Assembly: GCF_050496545.1 (NCBI RefSeq)
Contig: NZ_JBNVZV010000003.1
Span: 186,001 to 250,000, forward strand
Origin: Phycicoccus avicenniae_A
GTDB lineage: Bacteria > Actinomycetota > Actinomycetes > Actinomycetales > Dermatophilaceae
Direction: 5' to 3'
DNA: 64,000 nt
The position numbers and the translations under genes were made by a program. Position 1 is the stretch's first letter. The number at the start of each line of letters is the position of its first letter. Of this stretch, positions 8,865-18,066 are shown piece after piece. The notes below the pieces were generated by a model, which searched no databases, was not told the DNA's origin, and saw only the letters and a program-made list of their open reading frames with translations.

Positions 8865-11758
8865 GCACCGCCGCCCCTCCCCGCCCGGAGCTCGACCGGG
8901 TCACCGGCACGCCGGAACCCGTTGCCGCGGAACCGAGCCGGTTCGCCCAGTGGCGCTCGTCGTGGGCCGTCGCGCTCCGGATGGCCCGCCGCGACGTGCG
9001 CCGCCACACCGGCCGCAGCGCGCTCGTCGTCGTCATGGTGCTGCTGCCGACGCTCCTCCTGTCGACCGTCGTCACCATCGCCTACACCTCCGACGTCACC
9101 GGGGCCGAGAAGATCCCGGCCACGATGGGTACCGGCCAGGCGTTCATCGACCCTCCCGACTCCGGCCGGGTCCTGCAGGGCGCCGACCCCTCGCAGGCCG
9201 GGGGCAGTGGCCCGGAGGACGCCCGGGCGATCCCGGGCTACGACCGCGACGCCTCCCTCTTCGACAACGCACCCGCTGTCTCCCGCCTCGTCGGCGCCGA
9301 TGTCGTTCCGCTGCAACGATTCGCGATCCGCACCACCGTCGATGACCGCCGCGTCTCCCTCGACGGGCTCGCCCTCGACGGCACCGTCGGGCTCGGCGAC
9401 AAGCTGCGCCTCGTCTCCGGGCGCTGGCCGGCCGCTCCCTCCGGCGACGCCTCGGCGCCGGTGGAGGCCCTCGTCACCCCCGTCGGCATCGCCCGCGGGC
9501 TGCCGGAGCGCGGGACGGTCCGGGTCACCTCGGAGGGCACCGAGCGCACGCTGGCCGTCGTCGGTGTCGCCGAGGCCCAGGACGGCTGGTCCGTCCCCGG
9601 CGTCGTGACCGCCGGCCTCCTGCAGGCCGACGGGCCCGCCGTCACCGGCAACGGCGGCTGGATCGTCCTCGGCAACGACCCCGTCACCTGGCCGGAGGTC
9701 CGCGACCTCAACACCTACGGCCTCCGGGTCGCCTCGGCCGACGTGCTCGCGAACCCGCCGTCGCCGGACCAGGTGCCCCGGGAGATCGCCGAGATGACCT
9801 CGGGCGACGACGCCCGCACCGGCCTGATGGTCGGGCTCGCCGCCGTCATGCTCCTCGTCTCGACGACCCTCCTCGTCGGGCCCGCCTTCGCGGTGAGCGC
9901 CACCCGCCAGCGGCGCACCCTCGCGCTCGCCGCGAGCAACGGCGCCCACACGCCGGTGCTGCGGCGCACCGTGCTCGCCCAGGCGCTCGTGCTCGGCGCC
10001 GGCTCCGCGGTGCTCGGCGTCACCCTCGGCGTGGGCCTGGCCCGCCTCCTCGTGCTCTGGGACTCCACGACCCAGTACCCCAGCTTCGGCGGCCCCTTCG
10101 ACGTCCGCCTGCCGGTGCTCCTCGCCGTCGCCGCCTGTGCCATCGCCTCGACCCTGGTGGCGGCGCTCATCCCCGCGCGACGGCTCGGGCGGCTCGACAT
10201 CGTCGGGGTGATGCGCGGCCAGAGCGTCTCGCCGCGGCCGAGCGTGCTCGTGTTCGCCCTCGGAGCGCTGCTCACCGCGGCCGGTTCCGTGCTCACGCTC
10301 GGCGGGACGGGGGTCGTCGACGCCCGGTCCGTCCTGCCGATGTTCTCCTCCGACAGCGGCGAGATGCTCGTCGTCGTCGGCGCGGTGGTCCTCATCGTCG
10401 GGTCGCTCCTGCTCGTCCCGGTGCTGCTCGCCGGCCTCGGGCGGCTCGGCGGCCGGCTCCCCACCTCGCTGCGGATGGCGGCGCGCGACATCGCCCGGCA
10501 CCGGGCCCGCAGCGCGCCATCGGTCGCGGCCGTGCTCGCCGTCGTCGCCGGGCTGACCTTCGGCCTGACCGGCCTCGCGAGCGACACCGAGCAGAACCGC
10601 CGCGAGTACGTGCCGAGCACGCTGCCCGGCGAGGTCCTCGTCTCGGGGGGCTTCGGCGAGGGCGCGATCCGCGCGGACGACGTCGCCGCCGCCCCCGGCC
10701 TCACCGTGGCTCCCGACCCCGTCTTCGCCTTCGACCCGGCGCGGTACGCCGAGACACCTCCGCAGGAGGCCTACCGCGTCCCGTTCCTCAGCCTCGTCCC
10801 GGAGGGCTGCACCCCCGAGCAGACCCTCGGCTGGGGGATGTTCCAGGAGAGCCCGCAGGAGCGCTGCACGGTCGCCGGCACCGAGAGCACGGGGACCGGT
10901 GAGGTGCCGGTCCTCCCGGCCGACGAGATCGTCCGGCGGCTCGGCCTCGACCCCGCCGCGGCCGCGAAGGTGCGCGCCGGTGCGGCGGTCGTCCGCGGCC
11001 TGCCCGTCGACACCGTCCGGGTGGTCCGTGGCACCTACGCCACCGACCCCACGGCCACGGACTCCACGCAGGCTCCCGACCCCGACGTCCGGCTCGTCCA
11101 GGACGTGGAGGTCCCCGTCGTCCGGGTGCCGCCGACCGGCGAGGGCTTCGCGGGAGTCCTCGGCGCGACCGTCGTGTTCGCCGCGGACACCACCACCTCG
11201 CAGGGCTGGCCGACCATCAACCGGACGTTCACCGTGCGCGACCCCAGCGGGGCAGCGGTGTCCGACACCGCGGTCGAGCAGCTGCAGCAGCGCCTCGGCG
11301 ACGAGGTCGGCGTGCAGCGCGAGGACGGCTTCCAGCGCGAGGACCGCGTCGTGGTCGCCATCCTCCTCGCCGTGTTCGGGGTCCTCATCCTCGTCGTCAC
11401 GCTCACCTCGACGGCGCTGACCCTCGCCGAGCAGCAGACCGACCAGGCCACCCTCGCCGCGCTGGGGGCGACGAGGGGCACCCGGCGGGTGATGGCGGCC
11501 GGCCAGGCCTTCGTCCTCACCGCGGTCGGCTGCGTGCTCGGCGTGGCGGTCGGGCTCGTGCCGGGCATCGCCATCGCGCGGCCGCTGACCAGCCAGGGCT
11601 ACGACCCGCTGACCGGCGGCTCGGTCGAGGGGACGGGCCTGCTCGTCGTCCCGTGGCTCTCGCTGCTCGTCGTCGGGCTCCTCGTGCCGGTCGTCGCGGC
11701 CGGGCTCGCCGCGGCCGGCATCCGCCGCGCCCCGCAGGTCACCCGCCGGGCGACCTGA
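8861..11758 (+). CDS. FtsX-like ABC transporter permease
   Basis: 965-aa membrane permease with duplicated FtsX architecture. It has an N-terminal helix (about residues 40-60), a large extracytoplasmic domain, a three-helix FtsX block (about 320-440), a second helix/large domain from about residue 540, and a final three-helix FtsX block near the C-terminus. The GTG start overlaps the ATPase stop (GTGA). Such actinobacterial PadR-linked exporters are usually assigned to peptide, lipid or drug efflux by mechanotransmission; the substrate is not known. A strong hairpin follows the stop. Confidence 0.9.
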
Positions 11759-11778
11759 CCAAAGACCCCTGGCAGGGG

Positions 11779-11820
11779 GATGCCCCCGCCCGCGCCCCTG
11801 CGGCGACGGGCGGGGGCATC
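11779..11820 (+). terminator. Hairpin terminator after the PadR/ABC operon
   Basis: Perfect 14-bp stem (GATGCCCCCGCCCG at 11779-11792 with its complement at 11807-11820) and 14-base loop, starting 20 bases after the permease stop. There is no U tract, as is common in high-GC actinobacteria. Confidence 0.75.
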
Positions 11821-11935
11821 GTTCTCGGGGCGGTAGAATCGGCGGAGCACAGGGTCCTGGTGCGTCGTTGGAGGCGGGTTCGGCGCACGCCCGCTCCGCC
11901 CTACCCGGGCGCAGGACCCAGGAAGCACGACCCCC

Positions 11936-13180
11936 ATGTCACCCCTCGCCAGCTACCGGCGGCTGTTCTCGCTCGCCGGACCCCTCTACGTCCTCGTCGC
12001 CTTCGTCGGGCGGCTGCCGCTCGCCATGAGCCAGATGGGCACCCTCCTGCTCGTCGCCGGCACCACCGGCTCCTACGGCCTCGGCGGCGGTGCCGCGGGG
12101 GCGCTCGCGGTCGCCAACGCCGCCGGTGCGCCGGTGGCCGGAGCGGTCGCCGACCGGATCGGCCAGCGCCCCGTCGTCCTCGTCCAGTCCCTCGCGGGCG
12201 GCGCGGCGCTGCTCGTCCTCGTCGCGCTGGCCACGTCCGGGGTCGCACCGGCCGCGGTGATCGCGGCGGCCGCCGTCGCCGGGGCGGCGATGCCCCAGAT
12301 CGGCCCGCTGGCGCGCGTCCGGTGGCGGCCGATGACCCGCGCCCAGGGCGAGCACCAGCCCCGGCTGATGGAGACCGCCTTCTCCTACGAGGGCGCCGCC
12401 GACGAGGCGTCGTTCGTCATGGGGCCGGCGCTCATCGGTGTGCTCGTCGTCCTCGTCAGCCCGGCCCTCGCGGTGTCGGTGGCGGCCGTCCTGCTCCTCG
12501 CGTTCGGCACCGCGTTCGCGCTGCACCCCACCGCCGCCCTGGCGCACGCGCACCGGCCGACCGCCGTCGCCGCGGGCCGGTTGCTCACCCCGGTCTTCGC
12601 GGTGCTGCTGGGCGCGCAGCTGCTCATCGGTGTCGTCTTCGGGTCCATCCAGACCGGCACGACGGTGCTGACGACGGCGGCCGGCCAGCCCGGGCTCGCC
12701 GGGCTGGTCCACGCCTCCCTGGGTGTCGGCTCGGTCCTCGCCGGGCTCGCCGTGGCCGGCCTCCCGGCCCGGTTCGGCTTCCCCTCACGGGTTCTCGTCA
12801 CGGCCGCCGGCCTCGCGGTGCTCTCCACCCCGCTGCTCGTGACCGACTCGGTGCCGCGGCTGTTCGCTGTCGTGCTCGTCCTCGGCTTCGTCGTGGCGCC
12901 CTACATGATCAGCGTCTTCGTCCTCGGCGAGCGGGCCGTCCCGGCCCCCCGGGTCGGCACCGCGATGACCCTGCTCGCCGCGGTGACCGGCCTCGGCTAC
13001 GCCCTCGGGTCGGCGGTCGCCGGCCGGCTGGCCGACCTGCACGGGCACCAGGGCGCGTTCTCGGTGACGGTGTCGGCGGGCGTGCTGGCCCTCGTCCTCG
13101 CCGCCGCGTCGCAGCCGCTGCTGCGCCGGGGGTCGGCCGCGGAGTCGAGTGCGGAGGTGGCCGCTCCGGCGACCACCTGA
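11936..13180 (+). CDS. MFS transporter
   Basis: 414-aa major facilitator with about 12 hydrophobic segments. A Gly-rich AGAVADRIGQRPVV loop between helices 2 and 3 matches the MFS signature, and a long arginine-rich loop (RVRWRPMTRAQGEHQPR) occupies the middle. It is likely an exporter of an unidentified compound. It lies 116 bases beyond the previous operon's terminator and is transcribed alone; the next gene is convergent. Confidence 0.85.
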   Translation: MSPLASYRRLFSLAGPLYVLVAFVGRLPLAMSQMGTLLLVAGTTGSYGLGGGAAGALAVANAAGAPVAGAVADRIGQRPVVLVQSLAGGAALLVLVALATSGVAPAAVIAAAAVAGAAMPQIGPLARVRWRPMTRAQGEHQPRLMETAFSYEGAADEASFVMGPALIGVLVVLVSPALAVSVAAVLLLAFGTAFALHPTAALAHAHRPTAVAAGRLLTPVFAVLLGAQLLIGVVFGSIQTGTTVLTTAAGQPGLAGLVHASLGVGSVLAGLAVAGLPARFGFPSRVLVTAAGLAVLSTPLLVTDSVPRLFAVVLVLGFVVAPYMISVFVLGERAVPAPRVGTAMTLLAAVTGLGYALGSAVAGRLADLHGHQGAFSVTVSAGVLALVLAAASQPLLRRGSAAESSAEVAAPATT

Positions 13181-13195
13181 GCCCTCGAGCCCTCG

Positions 13196-13426
13196 TCAGT
13201 CGGCGGCGGGCCCGACGGTGAGGACGTCACCGGGCTGGCAACCGAGGACGTCGCAGACCGCCGTCAGCGTGCTGAACCGGATGGCCCTGGCCCGGTCGTT
13301 CTTGAGCACCGACAGGTTGACGACGGTGACCCCGACGGCCTCGGCGAGCGCGGCGAGGGTCATCCCCCGCTCCTCGAGCAGCCGGTCGAGGTGGCAGACC
13401 ACGCGGTGCGGCTCCTCGACCGGCAT
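13196..13426 (-). CDS. Small helix-turn-helix regulator (XRE/YozG-like)
   Basis: 76-aa Cro/C1-type DNA-binding protein consisting of little more than the HTH (ERGMTLAALAEAVGVTVVNLSVLKNDRARAIRFSTLTAVCDVLGCQPGD), characteristic of the YozG-like regulators encoded with DUF2975 proteins. The ATG overlaps the stop of the DUF2975 gene by one base (TGATG), so the two are translationally coupled. It probably binds the three TATCG-N5-CGAT motifs in front of the operon and represses it. Confidence 0.88.
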   Translation of the reverse strand: MPVEEPHRVVCHLDRLLEERGMTLAALAEAVGVTVVNLSVLKNDRARAIRFSTLTAVCDVLGCQPGDVLTVGPAAD

Positions 13427-14040
13427 CAGACCAGACCCTCGACATCGTCGCGCAGCCTGCTGCCGGTCCTGAACGCCTCGGCGAGCATCGCGAGGACCAG
13501 TCCCGACAGCATCGGGAGCCACGGCACGTCGAGGACGACCCCGGGCTCGAGGCCTCCGAGCTCCGCCGAGCCCAGCAGGGCACCACGGACGGACAGCTCG
13601 AGGAAGAACACCACCGCCGAGCCGAGCACCAGCACCATCGCCAGCGCGCGCATCCGGGTGACGTTGACCGCCGCGAACGGTTCGCCCGCCGCCACCGTCC
13701 GCATGATCCGCAGCACGAGCCACCCGCCGACGACGACCAGCAGGGCGACCAGCACCCCGGGCAGCAGCGAGAGCAGGCGCAGCCCGCCACCGACCGCAGG
13801 AACCTCGATGTCGAAGGTCGCCAACCCGTGCTGCACGCCGGCGGCGTCGAGCCGGGGCACCGACACGGGTGCGTGCGCCTCGACGCGGACCGGGGCTCCC
13901 GCCACCCAGTCGCGCACGGGGCCCACGACGCCACCGAGGACGGTCACCACGGCCGCCAGTCCGAGGAGCGCCGTGAGCCCCCACCGGTCCCAGCGGTCGA
14001 ACGTCAGTGGGTCCTTGCGTCGTCGCGGCGCGGCGTTCAT
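13426..14040 (-). CDS. DUF2975 membrane protein
   Basis: 204-aa integral membrane protein of the DUF2975 family. Four hydrophobic segments are visible (about residues 21-42, 92-112, 130-150, 165-185), with an extracytoplasmic stretch after the first and the conserved GEPFAAVNVTRMRALA motif after the second. Family function is unknown; it nearly always precedes a small HTH regulator, as here. It may act as membrane partner of that regulator. Confidence 0.87.
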   Translation of the reverse strand: MNAAPRRRKDPLTFDRWDRWGLTALLGLAAVVTVLGGVVGPVRDWVAGAPVRVEAHAPVSVPRLDAAGVQHGLATFDIEVPAVGGGLRLLSLLPGVLVALLVVVGGWLVLRIMRTVAAGEPFAAVNVTRMRALAMVLVLGSAVVFFLELSVRGALLGSAELGGLEPGVVLDVPWLPMLSGLVLAMLAEAFRTGSRLRDDVEGLV

Positions 14041-14053
14041 GGCATCTCCTGGC

Positions 14054-14105
14054 TATCGATCGTCGATGTACTATCGAGAGACGATATGCATATCGAGGAA
14101 CGATG
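14054..14105 (-). promoter_or_regulatory. Three tandem TATCG-N5-CGAT operator-like motifs
   Basis: Copies at 14054-14068, 14072-14086 and 14091-14105, each an inverted repeat TATCG-N5-CGAT(A/G), stepped by 18-19 bases. They cover the promoter -10, the spacer into the -35, and the start of the leader of the DUF2975-HTH operon. The junction of copies 2 and 3 forms the perfect 14-bp palindrome CGATATGCATATCG (14082-14095). Confidence 0.7.
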
Positions 14106-14109
14106 TCAA
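14081..14109 (-). promoter_or_regulatory. Promoter of the DUF2975-HTH operon (TTGACA-17-TATCGT)
   Basis: On the minus strand a consensus -35 TTGACA (14109-14104) is followed after exactly 17 bases by TATCGT (14086-14081); transcription should begin near 14074. An AGGAG site precedes the ATG. Confidence 0.7.
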
Positions 14110-14145
14110 CGGATGGACGTCGGGTCCTCGGGGCAGGATGGGGTC

Positions 14146-14784
14146 ATGAGCGACCAGCCCCGTGAGGACCAGGACCGCGACGAGACCCGAGCGGTCCCCG
14201 CCACCGTCGTCGGCGACGAGGGCCGCATCGTCGTCGTCACCCCCGAGGGGATGGGCGTCGCCCCGCGCGAGCCCGAGACCGGTGAGCAGGAGGGTCGGGA
14301 GGGCCCGACCAACCCGGCCGACCTCGTCGAGCAGCCGGCCAAGGTCATGCGCATCGGGTCGATGGTCAAGCAGCTCCTCGAGGAGGTGCGCAGCAGCCCC
14401 CTCGACGACCGCGGCCGCGCCCGCCTCGCCGAGATCCACGACCGCTCGATCGCCGAGCTGAAGGACGGCCTGGCCCCCGAGCTCGTCGAGGAGCTCGAGC
14501 GGATCGCGCTGCCGTTCAGGGACGAGCAGCCCACCGACGCCGAGCTGCGCATCGCCCAGGCCCAGCTGGTCGGCTGGCTCGAGGGGCTCTTCCACGGCAT
14601 CCAGACCGCGCTGGTCGCGCAGCAGATGGCCGCCCAGGCCCAGCTCCAGCAGATGCGCGCGCTCCCGCCGGGCATGGCTCCGGGGCAGGGCCACGGCCAC
14701 ACCCCGCAGGGCCCGGGGGGCCTGCCCGGGGTCCAGCGGCCCGACGGTCCGGGCCACGCCGAGGGCACCGGCCAGTACCTCTGA
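14146..14784 (+). CDS. bpa: Bacterial proteasome activator Bpa (PafE), DUF2587
   Basis: 212-aa ATP-independent activator that forms a ring on the 20S proteasome and opens its gate for unfolded substrates. The core helical region (about residues 60-170: VMRIGSMVKQLLEEVRS, DGLAPELVEELERIALPF, AQLVGWLEGLFHGIQTALVAQQM) matches the family. The protein ends with GQYL (209-212), the C-terminal tail that docks into the proteasome alpha-ring pockets. The N-terminus and the Pro/Gly/His-rich linker before the tail are disordered in appearance. The proteasome genes themselves are not in this window. Confidence 0.95.
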   Translation: MSDQPREDQDRDETRAVPATVVGDEGRIVVVTPEGMGVAPREPETGEQEGREGPTNPADLVEQPAKVMRIGSMVKQLLEEVRSSPLDDRGRARLAEIHDRSIAELKDGLAPELVEELERIALPFRDEQPTDAELRIAQAQLVGWLEGLFHGIQTALVAQQMAAQAQLQQMRALPPGMAPGQGHGHTPQGPGGLPGVQRPDGPGHAEGTGQYL

Positions 14785-14796
14785 CGGCGGGTACCG

Positions 14797-15978
14797 TCAG
14801 CCGGCCTCCTCGCGGCGCGGCAGCGAGAGCGCGACGGCCGCGCCGGGCAGGGCCGCGAGCGCGATGACGACGAGCGCCACCCGTGGCGCGTCGACGAACG
14901 GCTGGACGAGCAGCACCAGCAGCACCCCGCCGAGGTTCCCGGCCAGCAGGAGGAACGCCGTCGCCGTCCCCGAGCGCGCGACACCGACGTGCGCCTCGGA
15001 CCACTCGAGCGCCACGGGAAGCCCCGCGAGCAGGACGAACCCGAGCAGCGCGAGCAGCACGCCGGCCACGACCGGCGTGTTCGCCACCACGAGCAGAACG
15101 AACACCGCTGCCGTGCAACCGGTCGCGGCGACGAGGAACCTCCGTCGGCGGCGCCGCGCGGCCACCGGGCCGGGCAGCAGTGCGGCACCGACGATCCCGG
15201 CGAGCGTGGTGACCGCGATGAGCGGGCCGCCGGTCCCGGGGTGCCCGAGGCCGGCCATCACCGGGTCGAGCCAGGTCGCGAGCGCGTTGAAGACGCCCAC
15301 GCCGACGAGCAGCAGTCCCGCGAGCCGCCAGAGCAGCGGCTCGTGCCGCAGCCAGCGCAGGCCGTGGGCGTCCCGCGTCCCCACGGGCGCGAGCACGGCG
15401 ACGCGGAGCATCGCGACGACCCCGACCGCCGCGAGCACGGCCAGGCCGGCGTGCACCCGCAGCAGCAGTGGCAGGCCGCCGGCCGCGACGAGCGGCGCCC
15501 CGCCGAGCGCTCCCCCGAGCACCCCGACGAACTGGGCCGCCGACCCGACGGCGATGGCGGTGGTGCGCTCGCGGGCCGGGAAGGCCCGGGCGGCGAGCGT
15601 GGTGGTCGCGGTGAGCACCAGCGGCTGGGCGACCGAGGCGAGCAGCTGGCCCGTGAGCTGCCAGCCGTAGGAACCCGGGTCGACCAACCGCACCAGGGCG
15701 CCGGCCGCGGTGAAGAGGGCGCCGGCCGTGAGCGTCGGGTGCAGCGACCGGTCGACGAACCGCCCTGCGGGGAGGGCGAGCACGACGAAGAGCAGCGGGT
15801 TGACGACGGCGAGGTCGCCGACCAGACCCTCCGACCCCCCCAGCGCACGGGCCGACTCGACGGTCACCGGCGCGAAGGTCAGCCAGAGCACCTGGGTGGT
15901 CGCGACGAGCAGCGCGAACGCCGCGAGCAGCCCCCAGCGCGACGGGCGCACGGACACCTCGGTCGGGGCCGCGCTCAT
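14797..15978 (-). CDS. MFS transporter
   Basis: 393-aa major facilitator with about 12 hydrophobic helices, GRFVDRSLHPTL between helices 2 and 3, and an arginine cluster (AARRRRRRF) in a mid-protein cytoplasmic loop. Its ATG overlaps the stop of the upstream MFS gene, making it the last gene of a three-gene membrane operon (17950 to 14797). Substrate unknown; having two facilitators in one operon suggests export of related compounds or a two-part system. Confidence 0.85.
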   Translation of the reverse strand: MSAAPTEVSVRPSRWGLLAAFALLVATTQVLWLTFAPVTVESARALGGSEGLVGDLAVVNPLLFVVLALPAGRFVDRSLHPTLTAGALFTAAGALVRLVDPGSYGWQLTGQLLASVAQPLVLTATTTLAARAFPARERTTAIAVGSAAQFVGVLGGALGGAPLVAAGGLPLLLRVHAGLAVLAAVGVVAMLRVAVLAPVGTRDAHGLRWLRHEPLLWRLAGLLLVGVGVFNALATWLDPVMAGLGHPGTGGPLIAVTTLAGIVGAALLPGPVAARRRRRRFLVAATGCTAAVFVLLVVANTPVVAGVLLALLGFVLLAGLPVALEWSEAHVGVARSGTATAFLLLAGNLGGVLLVLLVQPFVDAPRVALVVIALAALPGAAVALSLPRREEAG

Positions 15979-17231
15979 GCCGGCACCGGGACCTCGCGCA
16001 GCGTGCGGAGCGGCGACAGCCAGCCGTACACGGCGGCCAGCACCCCGACGGACACGATGGCGACCATCGCCCCCCGCGTCCCGAGCAGCCCGGCCACCGC
16101 CCCGGCCCCGAGCGCCCCCGAGGTCCAGCCGACGCCGAACGAGAGCATCCGGCCGGTGGTGTTCACCCGGCCGAGCAGGTGCTCGGGCGTCGCCTGCTGC
16201 CGGTAGGTGATGGAGGTGAGGACCACGGCCTGGTACGCGATCCCCCAGCCGACCATGGCGACCACCGCGACGGCGAACGACGAGGTCGTCGCGACCACGA
16301 GCCCGGCCACCGCCGAGACCGGGAGGGCCAGCAGCGTGGCGCGCGGCATCGAGAAGCGGCGATGCAGGCGCGGGGTCAGCGTGGCGGCGACGACCCCGCC
16401 GATCCCCCACGCGGCGAACACCGCACCGAAGCGCCACCCGCTGGTGCCCACCCCGAGCAGCCGGTCGGCGTACGGCACCGACAGCGCCATGAAGCCGGCC
16501 CCCGAGAGCGACTGCAGGAAGCCGATCACCGTCTGCGAGCGCACGCCCGGGTGGTCGAGGAGGAAGCGGAGCCCGACGCGCACCTCGTCGGCGACCGCGC
16601 GGGCGCTGATCGGCGGGAGGTCGCGGGCACCGGAGAGCCGGGCCGCGATGCCGACGACGGCCGCCGCCGACGCGAGGAAGCTCAGCGCATCGACGCCGAG
16701 GAGCAGGGCCGGATGGAGTGCCGCGAGGAGCACGCCGGCCAGCATCGGCACCCCCAGGTCGAGGAGCGAGCCGAAGCCCCAGATGGCGGAGTTCGCCGGC
16801 CCGAGCCGGTCGCGGCCGACGATGGCCGGCAGCGCGCCGAACGCGGCGCCGTCGAAGAACACGAAGCAGGCCTGGGTGACGAAGCCGGCGACGAGGGCGT
16901 GCCAGACGGTCAGCACCCCGAGCTCGTGGGCGAGCGGCACCGACCCGATGGCCAGCGCGCTCGCGAGGTCGGCGACGACCATGACGCGGCGGCGGTCGAG
17001 CCGGTCGGCGACCGCGCCCGAGACGAGGCCGAAGAGCAGGTACGGCAGGCCCTCGACCAGCGTGACGAGCGCCGTGAGCGACGGGCTCCCACTGAGCCGG
17101 TACACCAGCACCGGCAGCGCGACCGCCGTCACGAGGGTCCCGGCGATGGACACCTGGCGGGCCAGCCAGAACCGGCGGAAGTCGCGGTCACGGTGCAGCG
17201 GAGGGGCACCCGTGGTGCTGTCGGCGCTCAC
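15975..17231 (-). CDS. MFS transporter, EntS/macrolide-efflux type (MFS_3)
   Basis: 418-aa facilitator. The N-terminus DRDFRRFWLARQVSIAGTLVTAVALPVLVY and the loop SGAVADRLDRRRVMV are typical of MFS_3 exporters (enterobactin exporter and macrolide-efflux relatives). About 12 helices. The GTG start overlaps the stop of the preceding DUF6498-like gene, and the stop overlaps the next MFS gene. It likely exports a drug or siderophore-like molecule; no siderophore biosynthesis genes are nearby. Confidence 0.88.
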   Translation of the reverse strand: MSADSTTGAPPLHRDRDFRRFWLARQVSIAGTLVTAVALPVLVYRLSGSPSLTALVTLVEGLPYLLFGLVSGAVADRLDRRRVMVVADLASALAIGSVPLAHELGVLTVWHALVAGFVTQACFVFFDGAAFGALPAIVGRDRLGPANSAIWGFGSLLDLGVPMLAGVLLAALHPALLLGVDALSFLASAAAVVGIAARLSGARDLPPISARAVADEVRVGLRFLLDHPGVRSQTVIGFLQSLSGAGFMALSVPYADRLLGVGTSGWRFGAVFAAWGIGGVVAATLTPRLHRRFSMPRATLLALPVSAVAGLVVATTSSFAVAVVAMVGWGIAYQAVVLTSITYRQQATPEHLLGRVNTTGRMLSFGVGWTSGALGAGAVAGLLGTRGAMVAIVSVGVLAAVYGWLSPLRTLREVPVPA

Positions 17232-17950
17232 GCCGCTCTCCGGACCGTGACGACGACCGGCCGGCCGAGGACGAAGAGCCGCCCCTCGCGCCGCTCGACG
17301 GCCAGGAGGAGGAGGAGCTCGAGGACCAGCTTGGCGGCCAGGACCACGAGGGCGACCCCGCGCTCCTGGCCGGCCGACAGTCGCGTGAGGTCATCGCTGC
17401 TGCCCACGCCCTGCACGACGAGCGGGGCGAAGAGGGCGGCGTAGGCGAGGGCCATCCGGGCGTAGGCCCGCACGTAGTCTCCGATGCCGAGCGGCTGACG
17501 CTCGCGCAGCCGGCCGGCGCTCGCCCAACCGGCCGCGAGGAAGCCGATGCCGCCGAGGACGAGCACGGTCAGCCACGGGCCGCGCAACGGCGCCACCGGC
17601 AGCACGGTGGCCAGCCCGACGAGGAAGGGGACGACGGCGAAGCCTCCGTAGTGGAACGCGAAGAAGACCGTGCCGAACGAGCGGGCCCGGCCGCGCCCGT
17701 CGGCGCCGCGGGCGACCAGGGCGCGCACCAGCGTCCACACGTAGATCGTCACGACCTCGACGGCCAGCCACAGCCAGACGTCGCCGTACCCGATGGCGCC
17801 GGTGAGGACGGCGAGCACCGGCGCGGCGTTGACCACGACGACCGTCGCGGCGAGGAGCGCACGGGCCGCGGCACGCGGCATCCCGTCGGTGAGCCGGAGG
17901 ATCAGCTGGAGCCCGAGGAGGCGGCCGAGCCCGGTGAGGACGGCGTTCAC
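17228..17950 (-). CDS. Multi-pass membrane protein, DUF6498-like
   Basis: 240-aa protein with about six hydrophobic segments, starting GTG. The central FGTVFFAFHYGGFAVVPFLVGL segment resembles DUF6498 proteins; the assignment is from memory of the motif and is moderate. It is first of three overlapping genes on the minus strand with two MFS transporters. No catalytic motif seen; function unknown. Confidence 0.65.
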   Translation of the reverse strand: MNAVLTGLGRLLGLQLILRLTDGMPRAAARALLAATVVVVNAAPVLAVLTGAIGYGDVWLWLAVEVVTIYVWTLVRALVARGADGRGRARSFGTVFFAFHYGGFAVVPFLVGLATVLPVAPLRGPWLTVLVLGGIGFLAAGWASAGRLRERQPLGIGDYVRAYARMALAYAALFAPLVVQGVGSSDDLTRLSAGQERGVALVVLAAKLVLELLLLLAVERREGRLFVLGRPVVVTVRRAA

Positions 17951-18066
17951 GAGGGTCGCGTCCGGCCCGGGGCACGCGAGGTGGCGGGCGTCGTCGGCAC
18001 CCGCGGAGCCTAACCCGTGACGGGACGGCCCTACCGCCGATCGCGCCGGTCGGCTAGGAAGGACGG

